DNA of 41,259 bases from Thermoanaerobaculales bacterium. Lineage in GTDB: Bacteria; Acidobacteriota; Thermoanaerobaculia; Thermoanaerobaculales; Sulfomarinibacteraceae. The notes under the pieces were generated by a model. That model searched no databases. It saw only the letters and a program-made list of their open reading frames with translations, and was not told where the DNA came from. Of the stretch, positions 24,931 through 33,096 are shown piece by piece. How positions within the stretch are numbered: position 1 is the first letter of the stretch; each line of letters opens with the position of its first letter. The position numbers and the translations under genes were made by a program. The stretch spans positions 1 to 41,259 of the forward strand of contig JALOLD010000026.1 in assembly GCA_025456145.1 (NCBI GenBank), read 5' to 3'.

Positions 24931-26775
24931 ATGCCCGATCCGACCGGCCTCAAGCCGACCACCCGAGACCGCTCGGCCATCCCGGCCGAGCTGACCTGGG
25001 ACCTCAGCCACATCTTCCCCGACTGGACGACCTGGGAGGCGGCCCTCGGCGAGCTCGAGGCGCTGATGGCCCGCTACCAGGAGCTCGAAGGCACGCTGGC
25101 CGAGGGACCCGGGCGGATTCTCGCGGCGTCGCTGCTCTCCGACGAGCTCGGTCAGCTGGTCTACCGGGTCTACCAGTACCCGAGCCTGATGCGCGCCGAG
25201 GACACGCGCGACAACGACGTCCAGGCGCGGCTCGAACGGGTCAGGATCGTCCTCGCCGAGTTCCACCAGGCGACCGCCTGGTACCAGCCCGAGCTGCTGC
25301 GGATTCCCGAGGAGACGATGCGGGCCTGGCTCGAGGCGACCCCGGAGCTCGCCCCCTATCGATTCGGCATCGAGGAGAGCTACCGGCGGCAGCGCCACGT
25401 CCTCGACGAGCAGGGCGAGAGGCTGCTCGCCTACTCCTCGCGGTTCGACTCGACGCCGGCGACGACCTTCAGCATGATGGCCGACGCCGATGTCGACTTC
25501 CCGACGGTCACCCTGTCGACCGGCGAGGAGGTGGTGGCGAGCCACGCCGCCCTGATGAACGGCCTCTTCACCCGACGCCGGCAGGAGGACCGCGAGGCCC
25601 TCTTCAAGGGCCACGTTGCGGTGGTCGACGCCTTCCCCAACACCTACGGCGCGATCTACAACGGCATCCTGCAGCGCGACTGGTTCCTCGCCCAGGCCCG
25701 GCGCTACGGCTCGTGCCTCGAGGCCGACCTCGACGAGGACGCGATCCCGCTCACCGTCTACGAGCGGCTCGTCGAGGCGGCGCGCTCCGGCGTCGCTCCG
25801 TTGCGCCGCTACCACCAGCTCCGGCGCCGCGCCCTCGGCGTCGAGCGCTACCGCTACTTCGACGCCTACCTGCCGCTCGTCGAGGTCGACTGGACCCTGC
25901 CCTACCGCGAGGTCGCGCCGCTCGTCGCCGAGTCGGTCACGGTGTTCGGAGGAGCCTACCGCGCGACCGTCGAGCGCGCCTTCGCCGAACGCTGGATCGA
26001 CGTCTACGAGAGCGAGGGCAAGCGCTCGGGCGCCTTTTCGGCCGGGGTCTACGGCGTCCACCCCTACATGCTGCTCAACTACGCCGACACTCTCAACGAC
26101 GCCTTCACCGTGGCCCACGAGATGGGCCACACCATGCACACCGTGCTGGCCAACGAGAGCCAGCCCTACGCCACCTCGTCGTACTCGATCTTCGTCGCCG
26201 AGGTCGCCTCGATGACCAACGAGGACCTCTTCCTCGACCTGCTGCTCGAGCGCGAGACCGACCCGACCCGGCGGGTGGCGCTGCTCCAGCACGCGATCGA
26301 CGACATCGGCGCGGGCTTCTACCGCCAGGCGATGTTCGCCGATTTCGAGCACCGCGCCCACCGCGCGGTCGAGGAGGGGCGGCCGATCACCGCCGAGGCG
26401 CTCCAGCGCCTGTACCTCGGCGTGCTCGGCGACTTCTTCGGCGACTCGCTCGACGACCAGGACCTCTACCGCAACACCTGGGCTCAGATCCCGCACTTCT
26501 ACGGCTCGCCCTTCTACGTCTTCCAGTACGCCACGTCGAAGGCCGCGGCGAGCCTCCTCCACCGCCGGATGACCGAAGGGTCGGCGGCCGAGCGGGCCAC
26601 CGCGGTCGATTCCTACCTCGAGCTGCTGCGGGCGGGCGGCGCCGACCACCCGATCCCGCTGCTGCGCCGCGCCGGCGTCGACTTCTCCACCGGCGAGCCG
26701 GTCGACGCCCTGGTGGCGACGATGGAGCGGCTGGTCGGCGAGCTCGAGCGGGCACTCGAGACCATCAGTGCATAG
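24931..26775 (+). CDS. pepF: oligoendopeptidase F (M3B metallopeptidase)
   Basis: The 614-residue protein matches oligoendopeptidase F, a zinc enzyme that cleaves short peptides in the cytoplasm. The start (AELTWDLSHIFPDWTTWEAA) is typical of PepF. The zinc site HEMGH lies near residue 396 in AFTVAHEMGHTMH, and the third ligand is the Glu in FVAEVASMTNE about 25 residues later. The family C-terminal substrate motif AQIPHFYGSPFYVFQYATS is present. There is no signal peptide. ATG 24931 has TGGAG seven to eleven bases upstream. It has its own promoter and stands alone. Length agrees with the usual 600 residues. Confidence 0.95.
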   Translation: MPDPTGLKPTTRDRSAIPAELTWDLSHIFPDWTTWEAALGELEALMARYQELEGTLAEGPGRILAASLLSDELGQLVYRVYQYPSLMRAEDTRDNDVQARLERVRIVLAEFHQATAWYQPELLRIPEETMRAWLEATPELAPYRFGIEESYRRQRHVLDEQGERLLAYSSRFDSTPATTFSMMADADVDFPTVTLSTGEEVVASHAALMNGLFTRRRQEDREALFKGHVAVVDAFPNTYGAIYNGILQRDWFLAQARRYGSCLEADLDEDAIPLTVYERLVEAARSGVAPLRRYHQLRRRALGVERYRYFDAYLPLVEVDWTLPYREVAPLVAESVTVFGGAYRATVERAFAERWIDVYESEGKRSGAFSAGVYGVHPYMLLNYADTLNDAFTVAHEMGHTMHTVLANESQPYATSSYSIFVAEVASMTNEDLFLDLLLERETDPTRRVALLQHAIDDIGAGFYRQAMFADFEHRAHRAVEEGRPITAEALQRLYLGVLGDFFGDSLDDQDLYRNTWAQIPHFYGSPFYVFQYATSKAAASLLHRRMTEGSAAERATAVDSYLELLRAGGADHPIPLLRRAGVDFSTGEPVDALVATMERLVGELERALETISA

Positions 26776-26859
26776 TGTCGAGTTTTGAGTGTTGAGTTGC
26801 CATCGCACATGACCACGTTCGCGATGGGAACACGCTGCGATGGAACTTGAAACTGAAAA
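26776..26859. repeat. low-complexity element between converging pepF and rlmL-like genes
   Basis: The gap holds GAGTTTTGAGTGTTGAGTTG followed by CCATCGCA (26800-26807). A second copy of the same word in reverse, TGCGATGG, lies at 26836-26843, and the gap ends with GAAACTGAAAACTAAGAGCTC and, inside the neighbouring gene's end, TGCGACGG. The composition (GAGTGTT-like heptamers beside CCRTCGCA words) matches the elements at 5011 and 8472. Confidence 0.7.
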
Positions 26860-28032
26860 CTAAGAGCTCTGCGACGGTTTGCGGCTGCCGCGGTAGAGCT
26901 CGTACTTGAGCAGCCGGCACTCGATCGGACCGTTGAACAGCGGGATCCGCCGCGCCGCCCTGAGACCGATCCGGTTGGCGAGCTCGCGGTTGCCGACGAG
27001 CAGCCACGCGGTCGCGTCCGCCGCGCGCTGCTTGAGCTGGTCGCCGAGGCGTTCGTAGAAGCCGCCGAGCTGCTCGGTCTCGCCGAGCCGCTTGCCATAG
27101 GGCGGGTTGCCGACGATCAGCCCGCCCGAGCCCCAGGGCAGCTCGAGATCGAGGGCGTCGCGGCGCTCGACCGCGACCCACCGGCTCATTCCGGCCGCCT
27201 CGAGATTGCGGACCGCGGCCTCGACCGCCCGCTGGTCGCGGTCGCGGGCGACGATCGGCGCCGGCGCGTCGCGCCGCTCGCCATCCGCGGCGCGCCTGAG
27301 CTCGGCGAGCAGCCCGGCGTCGTGACCGGTCCAGCGCTCGCAGGCGAAGCGGCGGCGCACCCCCGGCGCCGTCCGGGTCGCGATGAGGGCGGCCTCGACG
27401 GCGATCGTCCCGGTACCGCACAGCGGGTCGAGCAGGGGCTCGGTGCCGTCGTACCCGGCGAGCAGCAGGACGCCGGCGGCGAGGCTCTCCGACAGCGGCG
27501 CCGGCCCGCCGCGCGGCCGGTAGCCGCGGTGGGCGAGGACCTCGCCGGTCGAGTCGAGCCCGATCGCCGTCAGCCGATCGGACAGATGGAGGTGGATCGC
27601 CAGATCGGGGGCGCCGCGGTCGACCGACGGCCGCCAGCCCTGGCGGTCGCGCACCCGGTCGACCACCGCGTCCTTGACCACCTGGGCGGCGAAGACGGTG
27701 TTGGCGAAGGCGGGCGAGCGGCCGGCCACCTCGACCGCGATGGTCTGCCCCCGTACCAGCATGTCCTGCCACGGAACCGTCGACGCCAGGCCGTAGAGCT
27801 GGTCGCGGTCGGCGACCCGGCCGCTGGCCAGGGGAACCACGACCCGCGCCGCGGTTCGCAGCCGGAGGTTTGCCGAGTACACCGCCTCGAGCCCGCCGGA
27901 AAAGCCGACGACGCCGCGGCCCGGCGCGACGTCGGCGGCGCCGAGGGCGCGCAGCTCGTCGGCGAGCACCTCCTCGAGGCCGCGGCTGCAGGTGGCGACG
28001 AGCGGTCTCGGCGACGACCCGGCGTCGATCAT
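26860..28032 (-). CDS. THUMP-domain RNA guanine-N2 methyltransferase (RlmL-like)
   Basis: The 390-residue protein looks like the N-terminal enzyme of E. coli RlmKL, which methylates N2 of a guanine in 23S rRNA (G2445) using SAM. An N-terminal ferredoxin-like and THUMP part (about 1-155, LVATCSRGLEEVLADELRALG) is followed by the methyltransferase domain. Motif I is LLDPLCGTGTIAVEAAL and motif IV is GNPPYGKRLGE, whose NPPY is typical of N2-guanine and N6-adenine enzymes. The C-terminal RlmK half is absent, as in many bacteria. The start is ATG 28032 at the canonical N-terminus. It follows gloA with a 43-base gap on the same strand. Confidence 0.88.
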   Translation of the reverse strand: MIDAGSSPRPLVATCSRGLEEVLADELRALGAADVAPGRGVVGFSGGLEAVYSANLRLRTAARVVVPLASGRVADRDQLYGLASTVPWQDMLVRGQTIAVEVAGRSPAFANTVFAAQVVKDAVVDRVRDRQGWRPSVDRGAPDLAIHLHLSDRLTAIGLDSTGEVLAHRGYRPRGGPAPLSESLAAGVLLLAGYDGTEPLLDPLCGTGTIAVEAALIATRTAPGVRRRFACERWTGHDAGLLAELRRAADGERRDAPAPIVARDRDQRAVEAAVRNLEAAGMSRWVAVERRDALDLELPWGSGGLIVGNPPYGKRLGETEQLGGFYERLGDQLKQRAADATAWLLVGNRELANRIGLRAARRIPLFNGPIECRLLKYELYRGSRKPSQSS

Positions 28033-28075
28033 CCGGCACCCTCCACCGGTCCCGAGGACCGTTCCTCTCGCGCGG

Positions 28076-28459
28076 TCAGCTCCGCTCGATGAACTCGACG
28101 GTGTAGCCGTCGGGGTCCTTGACGAAGGCGATGACGGTCGTGCCGTGCTTCATCGGCCCGGGCTCGCGGGTCACGGTACCGCCGAGCTTCCGAACCCGAT
28201 CGCAGGCGCCGGCGATGTCGTCGGTGCCGATGGCGATGTGTCCGAACCCGGCGCCGAGATCGTAGCTCGAGGTGTCCCAGTTGTGGGTCAGCTCGATGAC
28301 CGCCGACGACGCCTCGTCGCCATAGCCGACGAAGGCGAGGGTGAACCGCCCCTCGGGGTAGTCCTGGCGGCGGAGCAGGGTCATCCCCAGCGCCTCGGTG
28401 TAGAACGCGATCGACCGCTCCAAATCGCCTACTCTGATCATCGTATGCAGCAGTCTCAC
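28076..28459 (-). CDS. gloA: lactoylglutathione lyase (glyoxalase I)
   Basis: The 127-residue protein is a glyoxalase I, which isomerises the methylglyoxal-glutathione adduct to S-lactoylglutathione. The start [20 protein letters not shown] matches the MRLLHTM beginning of known GloA proteins, so GTG 28459 was chosen. With this start the four metal ligands fall at His5, Glu56, His74 and Glu122, the same positions as in the nickel-dependent E. coli enzyme. GGGGAG lies 11 bases upstream. It sits downstream of the phosphofructokinase gene, a fit with methylglyoxal arising from triose phosphates, and is separated from it by a perfect 21-bp palindrome. Confidence 0.93.
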   Translation of the reverse strand: MRLLHTMIRVGDLERSIAFYTEALGMTLLRRQDYPEGRFTLAFVGYGDEASSAVIELTHNWDTSSYDLGAGFGHIAIGTDDIAGACDRVRKLGGTVTREPGPMKHGTTVIAFVKDPDGYTVEFIERS

Positions 28460-28480
28460 GGCTTCTGATTCTCCCCGTTT

Positions 28481-28525
28481 TTCTTTTCTGCAGCCCGATT
28501 CCGAGAATCGGGCTGCAGAAAAGAA
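28481..28525. repeat. perfect 21-bp palindrome between pfp and gloA
   Basis: Arms at 28481-28501 and 28505-28525 match over 21 bp with a 3-nt loop. On both strands the 5' arm is T-rich at its outer end and the 3' arm A-rich, so neither strand gives the U tract expected after a terminator stem. It lies 21 bases upstream of the gloA start and 28 bases past the pfp stop. It could block or process the pfp-gloA transcript, or be a short mobile palindrome. Confidence 0.95.
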
Positions 28526-28553
28526 CCTGTAGTCAGCTCCGGCATTGAAGCCA

Positions 28554-29759
28554 TCAGTAATCACTCGTCATGATGAACACCGGCGCTCCCTCGAAGCGCT
28601 CGTAGGTCGGCCGGAGCCGCTCGCGGTTGTAGAACTTCTTGATGTCGACGGTCTTCTTGCGGCTCGTGACGACCCCGATCGGTACGTTGTCGTAGCGGCC
28701 GTTGCGGATGTTGACGAGACGGCCCGACGAGCCCTGGAGGATGAGGTCCATCGCCAGGTTGCCGAAGGCCATCGGGACGATCGAGTCCATCGCGTCGGGG
28801 TCGCCGCAGCGGACCAGATAGCCGAGACGCTGGTTGATGACATTGACCCGGTGGCCGTTGTTGTGCTTCGGCGAGATCTCCTTGAGGGCGCGGGCGACCC
28901 GGTCGCCGACCCCGCCGAGCTTCTTGTGGCCGTACATGTCGGTCTCCTGGTCCTCGTAGACCATCTCGTCGGCGCCGGTGAAGGTCGCCCCCTCCGAGAC
29001 CAGCACCACGCTGTATTTCGACGGGTTGCGGTCGCGGTCGAAGGTGAGCAGCTCGCACAGGTCGTCGATCGAGAACCGGTGCTCGGGGATCACGCAGCGG
29101 TTGGCGGCGCCGGCCATGGTCGGCAGCAGCGCGGTGAAACCGGCGTACCGACCGAAGACCTCGAGCACGAGGAAGCGCTCGTGGCTGCCCGCCGAGGTCC
29201 GCAGCGCGTGGGTCATCGCGATCGTCCGGGTGACGCAGGTCGAGAAGCCGATGCAGTAGTCGGTCCCCGGGACGTCGTTGTCCATGGTCTTCGGGATCGC
29301 GATCACCGGCACCCCTCGCTCGTGGAGGTGGACGCCATAGCTGAGCGTGTCGTCGCCGCCGATCGGGATGAGGATGTCGATCCCGAGGTGCTCGAGGTTG
29401 GCCAGCACCTCCGGGGTCAGGTCGTTGAGCTCGTCGGTGTAGCGGTCGCGGAGGTGGTCGGGGACCCCGGTCGGCGGCACGTGGCTCGGCCGGGTCCGCG
29501 AGGTGTGGAGAAAGGTCCCGCCGGTGCGGCCGACCTTGTTGACCACCTGCTCGGTGAGGTCGAGGACCATGTCGTCGGTCACCGGCTCGTCCCGGTTGGG
29601 CTCGATGAGCCCGGCCCAGCCGCGGCGGATGCCGAGCACCCGGTAGCCCTCGCGGAGCGCCCGCACGGTGACCGCGCGGATCGCCGGGTTGAGGCCCGGC
29701 ACGTCGCCGCCCCCGGTCAGGATCCCGATCGTGCCCTTGTGCTTCTTGAGGTTGGCCAT
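28554..29759 (-). CDS. pfp: phosphofructokinase, probably pyrophosphate-dependent
   Basis: The 401-residue enzyme phosphorylates fructose 6-phosphate in glycolysis. The core is typical: [18 protein letters not shown] at the N-terminus, [10 protein letters not shown] (134-142) and [12 protein letters not shown] (156-167) at the active site, and EVFGRYAG further on. Two positions set the phosphate donor in this family: Gly104 and Gly124 in the ATP-using E. coli enzyme are Asp and Lys in PPi-using enzymes. Here they are Asp137 and Lys157, so pyrophosphate is the predicted donor and the reaction should be reversible. ATG 29759 gives the expected N-terminus. It lies 91 bases downstream of pyrC on the same strand. 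Confidence 0.9.
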   Translation of the reverse strand: MANLKKHKGTIGILTGGGDVPGLNPAIRAVTVRALREGYRVLGIRRGWAGLIEPNRDEPVTDDMVLDLTEQVVNKVGRTGGTFLHTSRTRPSHVPPTGVPDHLRDRYTDELNDLTPEVLANLEHLGIDILIPIGGDDTLSYGVHLHERGVPVIAIPKTMDNDVPGTDYCIGFSTCVTRTIAMTHALRTSAGSHERFLVLEVFGRYAGFTALLPTMAGAANRCVIPEHRFSIDDLCELLTFDRDRNPSKYSVVLVSEGATFTGADEMVYEDQETDMYGHKKLGGVGDRVARALKEISPKHNNGHRVNVINQRLGYLVRCGDPDAMDSIVPMAFGNLAMDLILQGSSGRLVNIRNGRYDNVPIGVVTSRKKTVDIKKFYNRERLRPTYERFEGAPVFIMTSDY

Positions 29760-29850
29760 CGGTTGCTCCAGTCAGTCGTCGGACTTTCGACGGCGCGGCG
29801 CCGGCGTCGGGCGAGCCCGGTCGCCCGACCTCTCGCACCTCTCGCCCCGG

Positions 29851-30888
29851 TCATGGTTCAACCCGCTCGACCCGCCAGCCGATTTCCTCACCGCAGCGAA
29901 GCGGCACCACCTCGTCGTCGCCGAAGGGGTAGGCGTCGGGGACCCGCCACGGCGACCGGACGAGCCGGACCCGGTCCCGGTTGCGGGGCAGCCGGTAGAA
30001 GTCGGCGCCGTGGAACGAGGCGAAGGCCTCGAGCCGGTCGAGCCGACCCGCCGAGGAGAAGACCTCGGCGTAGAGGGCGAGCGCGATCGGCGCCGAGTAG
30101 CAGCCGGCGCACCCGCAGCGGCTCTCCTTGGCCGATCGCGGGTGGGGCGCGCTGTCGGTGCCGAGGAAGAAGCTCGGGTCGCCGCCGCTGGCGGCCGCCA
30201 CCAGCGCCCGCCGGTGCTTCTCGCGCTTGAGCACCGGCAGGCAGTAGTTCTGCGGCCGGAGACCGCCGGCGAGGATCGCGTTTCGGTTGAGCAGCAGGTG
30301 CTGGGGCGTGATCGTCGCGGCGACCCGCGCCGGAGCGGAGGCGACGAACTCGACCGCCTCGCTGGTCGTGACGTGCTCGAAGACCACCCGGAGGCCCTCG
30401 TGCCGGCCGAGCACCGGCGCGAGCACCCGCTCGATGAACACCGCCTCGCGGTCGAAGATGTCGACCTCGGGGTCGGTGACCTCGCCGTGGACGAGCAGCG
30501 GCAGCCCGTGCTCCTCCATCGCCTCGAGGGTCCTCGACAGGGCCTCGAGGTCGGTCACCCCGTCGTCGGAGTTGGTGGTGGCGCCGGCCGGGTAGAGCTT
30601 GCAGCCGACGATCCCGGCCGCGGCCGCCGCCGCCACCTCCCCGGGCGTCGTCCGGTCGGTGAGGTAGAGGGTCATCAGCGGCTCGAAGCCGGCGGCGCCG
30701 CCGAGGGCGGTCAGGATGCGCTCGCGGTAGGCCAGGGCGGCGGCGGTGGTGGTCACCGGCGGCCTGAGATTCGGCATCACGACCGCTCGTCCGAAGACCG
30801 CCGCGGTCGCCGCCGCGACATCGGCGATGGCGGCGCCGTCGCGCAGGTGGAGGTGCCAGTCGTCGGGTCTGGTCAGCTCGATCTGCAT
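29851..30888 (-). CDS. pyrC: dihydroorotase, E. coli PyrC type
   Basis: The 345-residue protein matches the class II (E. coli-type, about 348 residues) dihydroorotase of pyrimidine synthesis, which interconverts carbamoyl aspartate and dihydroorotate. Zinc ligands are visible in [10 protein letters not shown]. The carbamylated Lys is in [16 protein letters not shown]. Further His ligands are in LLVHGEV and FEHVTT, and the catalytic Asp is in [12 protein letters not shown] 30888 gives the standard [12 protein letters not shown] start. Two in-frame ATGs upstream (30897, 30909) would add residues absent from the family. It is first in a minus-strand series with pfp, gloA and the rlmL-like gene, and divergent from a small unknown gene. 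Confidence 0.95.
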   Translation of the reverse strand: MQIELTRPDDWHLHLRDGAAIADVAAATAAVFGRAVVMPNLRPPVTTTAAALAYRERILTALGGAAGFEPLMTLYLTDRTTPGEVAAAAAAGIVGCKLYPAGATTNSDDGVTDLEALSRTLEAMEEHGLPLLVHGEVTDPEVDIFDREAVFIERVLAPVLGRHEGLRVVFEHVTTSEAVEFVASAPARVAATITPQHLLLNRNAILAGGLRPQNYCLPVLKREKHRRALVAAASGGDPSFFLGTDSAPHPRSAKESRCGCAGCYSAPIALALYAEVFSSAGRLDRLEAFASFHGADFYRLPRNRDRVRLVRSPWRVPDAYPFGDDEVVPLRCGEEIGWRVERVEP

Positions 30889-30911
30889 GACGCTCATGAT
30901 CGCACACACCC

Positions 30912-30929
30912 GGCCGAGGCGCCTCGGCC
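30912..30929. promoter_or_regulatory. 18-bp perfect palindrome in the pyrC divergent gap
   Basis: GGCCGAGGCGCCTCGGCC is a perfect palindrome 23 bases upstream of ATG 30888 of pyrC, in the space shared with the plus-strand gene at 30972. Its place fits an operator for pyrC or for both genes. The regulator is unknown. Confidence 0.4.
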
Positions 30930-30949
30930 CCCGGACCGCCCGGTTGCGC

Positions 30950-30955
30950 TACCCT
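30950..30955 (+). promoter_or_regulatory. possible -10 for the small gene at 30972
   Basis: TACCCT fits the TAnnnT pattern and lies 16 bases before ATG 30972, close enough for a very short leader. No -35 is visible. Confidence 0.25.
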
Positions 30956-30971
30956 CGTCGGAGGAGGAACG

Positions 30972-31274
30972 ATGGCCCCCACCGACGAGATCCGCCGCCT
31001 CATCACCCACCTCGAGCAGCGGGTCGCGCTCGCCGACCCCGCGGGCCGGCTGATCGTCTTCGACCCGCCCTCCGCCGACGATCTGGCGGGCGCGGGGGTC
31101 GGGCTCGAGACCGCGCGGCGGGTGCTCGGCTCGTCGTGGTGGCCGGAGATGGTCGAGGAGATCCTCGAGACCCCCGACTTTGCCGGCCCGGACGAGGGGC
31201 CGGAGGCGGTCCTCGGCTACGCCCGGGACGTGGTCGGCGAGTACATCCGAAAGCGGTTCGACCCGGCTGTCTGA
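30972..31274 (+). CDS. small conserved-looking protein of unknown function
   Basis: The 100-residue product is acidic and probably helical, with no signal peptide and no membrane segment. I do not recognise the family. Support for it being real is the GAGGAGGAA ribosome site just before ATG 30972, codon use with strong G/C at third positions, and a well-formed amphipathic C-terminus (YARDVVGEYIRKRFDPAV). The Trp pair in GSSWWPEMVEEIL is a distinctive mark. It is followed after 52 bases by another unknown gene with its own likely -10, so they may be separate units. Confidence 0.7.
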   Translation: MAPTDEIRRLITHLEQRVALADPAGRLIVFDPPSADDLAGAGVGLETARRVLGSSWWPEMVEEILETPDFAGPDEGPEAVLGYARDVVGEYIRKRFDPAV

Positions 31275-31290
31275 GTCGCCCCGGGTACGC

Positions 31291-31296
31291 TAGAAT
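31291..31296 (+). promoter_or_regulatory. -10 element (TAGAAT) for the gene at 31327
   Basis: TAGAAT lies 30 bases before ATG 31327, an ordinary leader length, with GGAGAGAG (31308-31315) between as a ribosome site. No good -35 hexamer is seen. Confidence 0.4.
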
Positions 31297-31326
31297 CGAG
31301 GCCGATCGGAGAGAGCCACGCACACC

Positions 31327-32187
31327 ATGGCGCAGGAACCCCTGACCGCGAAGCTCGCCAACGCCGCCGCCAACGTGCGAAAGCTGTGCGAGTTCTTCGT
31401 CGCCCGACGCGACTGGCAGCCGGCCGCCGACGCCGGATCGGTCTTCGCCGACCTCGAGGCCGCGACCAACCGGTTGCGCGCCCGGCTCGACGGCATCCTG
31501 CTGTCCTGCGGCGCCGGGCCGGCCCGGCCGGCGGCGCCGGCGGTGGCCGTGCTCGATCCGGACGTCTTCGACACGGGTCGTCTGACCAAGCTCGCCGCCT
31601 ACCTCCAGGACCTCGAGGGGTGGTTCGCGGCCCAGCCCGTACCGCCCTCCCAGCCCGACGAGGTCGAGCTGGTCTCCGAGATGAGCGGGCTGGTCGGTGC
31701 GATGACGCTCCAGCTCGCCGGCGCCGCGCGACCCACCGCCGAGGTGGCGCCGCCGCTGGCCGTACCGCCCGTCGCGGCGCCGGTGGCCGTACCGCCCCCC
31801 GCCGCGCCGGCCGCCGGGCCCGGCTCGCCCCAGGTCGGACCGCATGCCGCGCCGGCGATCGGAAACCCGGGCGGCCCAGGGGGAACGCCCGCCAACCCAC
31901 CCCCCCGCCAGCTCGTGCTCGACGACACCGAGGAGGTGCCGCTGATCCAGGAGTTCCAGGGCCGCAAGGAGCTCACCCCGACCTGCGAGAAGCTCGCCGA
32001 CGACTTCCTCACCGCCTGGCAGATCCAGCTCAGCTACTACAACCGCAAGAAGTTCCTCGAGCGCCTGCTGCGCTGGATCTCGTCCGCCCCCGATGGTCAG
32101 GTCCTGGTGATCAAGATGAAGACCGTCGAGGAACCGTACGAGCCCTACCCGAGCTATGTCGCGCGCGAGCTCCTCCAGGGCAAGTAA
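31327..32187 (+). CDS. two-domain protein of unknown function with Pro/Ala-rich linker
   Basis: The 286-residue protein has a helical N-terminal part (about 1-135, FFVARRDWQPAADAGSVFAD, LTKLAAYLQDLEGWFAAQP). A long linker of Pro, Ala, Val and Gly follows (about 138-200, with repeated VAVPP-like units). The C-terminal part (about 205-286) ends in basic and aromatic stretches (AWQIQLSYYNRKKFLERLLRW). No signal peptide or membrane helix is seen. I do not recognise either domain. The linker is encoded by partly repeated DNA (GGCCGTACCGCCC twice). It is followed by a small membrane protein gene 33 bases on, and they may be co-transcribed. Confidence 0.75.
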   Translation: MAQEPLTAKLANAAANVRKLCEFFVARRDWQPAADAGSVFADLEAATNRLRARLDGILLSCGAGPARPAAPAVAVLDPDVFDTGRLTKLAAYLQDLEGWFAAQPVPPSQPDEVELVSEMSGLVGAMTLQLAGAARPTAEVAPPLAVPPVAAPVAVPPPAAPAAGPGSPQVGPHAAPAIGNPGGPGGTPANPPPRQLVLDDTEEVPLIQEFQGRKELTPTCEKLADDFLTAWQIQLSYYNRKKFLERLLRWISSAPDGQVLVIKMKTVEEPYEPYPSYVARELLQGK

Positions 32188-32220
32188 GAGCCGCAGCCGT
32201 CTTCGAAACCGAGGTGGAAC

Positions 32221-32493
32221 GTGGCCAAGACCTTCTCGCCGATCACCGCCATCGTCGACCGGCTCGCGCCGGGAATCCGCCACCCCTGGCTGCTCGCGAT
32301 TCTCGCCGGCCTGCTGGCCATCGACCTGGTGCTGCCCGACCCGATCCCGTTCATCGACGAGGCGGTCCTCGCGCTGCTGACGGTGCTCGTCGCCTCGTGG
32401 CGGACCCGGCGCGACGAACCGCGCTCGCCCCCGGTCGACGTCACCCCGGCCGACGACGCCGACGTGCTACCGCCGGGGGGCGAGCCCCGCTGA
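32221..32493 (+). CDS. small membrane protein, resembles DUF6116
   Basis: The 90-residue protein starts at GTG 32221, with GAGGTGG just upstream. It has a hydrophobic core of one or two membrane segments (LLAILAGLLAIDLVLPDPIPFIDEAVLALLTVLVASW) and a hydrophilic Pro/Asp-rich tail. The order DLVLPDPIPFIDE followed by a second hydrophobic stretch is what I recall of the DUF6116 family, an uncharacterised set of small inner-membrane proteins. That assignment is from memory of the pattern. It ends 18 bases before the convergent gene on the minus strand. Confidence 0.7.
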   Translation: MAKTFSPITAIVDRLAPGIRHPWLLAILAGLLAIDLVLPDPIPFIDEAVLALLTVLVASWRTRRDEPRSPPVDVTPADDADVLPPGGEPR

Positions 32494-32511
32494 CCGTTGG
32501 GCGGTCGATCG

Positions 32512-33096
32512 TCAGTACCAGACGATCTCGGGCAGCGTGACCTCGAATCCCGCCTCGGCAGCCGCCGCGCCGACCCTCACGCGCAGCTCGAACCAGCCGG
32601 CGTGATCTGCCAGGTAGTGGCGATAGCGGCCGCCCGCCTTCCGCCCCCCGTCGACCCGCCGCCGGTTGATGGTGTCGACCCCGTAGCGGCTTGCGACTCG
32701 GGCGAGGGCGATCTCGCAGCCGGCGCCTTTGGATCGCCCCGTGAACCGGTAGTCGAGCTCGACATGGGCCCCCGCATCGGGTGAGCGGAAGCGGATCGTC
32801 AGCTCGCCGGGAGCGCGCACCACGAGACGGTCGCCCTGGGACTCGACGACGATGCTCCCGTCCGCACCGACCAGCCGGCCTCCCGGGATGGGTTCGACCG
32901 GCCGGGCGACCGCGCCATCGGCCGCCGCCGCGGCGAAAGCCACCGCGATCCGGTCTCCCTCGACCAGGTTCCGGTAGCCGCCGTAGAGGAGCGCCGCGGC
33001 CACGTCGGCGACGAGGATCAGGACGAAGAGCGAGATCACCGTCGCCGGCAGCCAGCGGCTGGCGCGGAGGTCGGGGTTCGGCGGCACGGCGGTCAC
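32512..33096 (-). CDS. membrane-anchored protein of unknown function, coupled to the GH13 gene
   Basis: The 194-residue protein has one N-terminal membrane helix (WLPATVISLFVLILVADVAA, about 15-34). An extracytoplasmic part follows, predicted to be mostly beta-strand, with LTIRFRSPDAGAHVELDYRF and a C-terminal WFELRVRVGAAAAEAGFEVT. It begins at GTG 33096, which overlaps the TGA of the large GH13-type gene by the bases GTGA, so the two are translated together. I do not recognise the domain. The beta-rich part could be a carbohydrate-binding-like fold, but nothing in the sequence proves it. Confidence 0.75.
   Translation of the reverse strand: MTAVPPNPDLRASRWLPATVISLFVLILVADVAAALLYGGYRNLVEGDRIAVAFAAAAADGAVARPVEPIPGGRLVGADGSIVVESQGDRLVVRAPGELTIRFRSPDAGAHVELDYRFTGRSKGAGCEIALARVASRYGVDTINRRRVDGGRKAGGRYRHYLADHAGWFELRVRVGAAAAEAGFEVTLPEIVWY

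Noticed and set aside
28481..28525. Intrinsic terminator for pfp
   Set aside because: The stem is perfect but is followed by A-rich, not T-rich, sequence on the coding strand, so it does not fit a normal intrinsic terminator.
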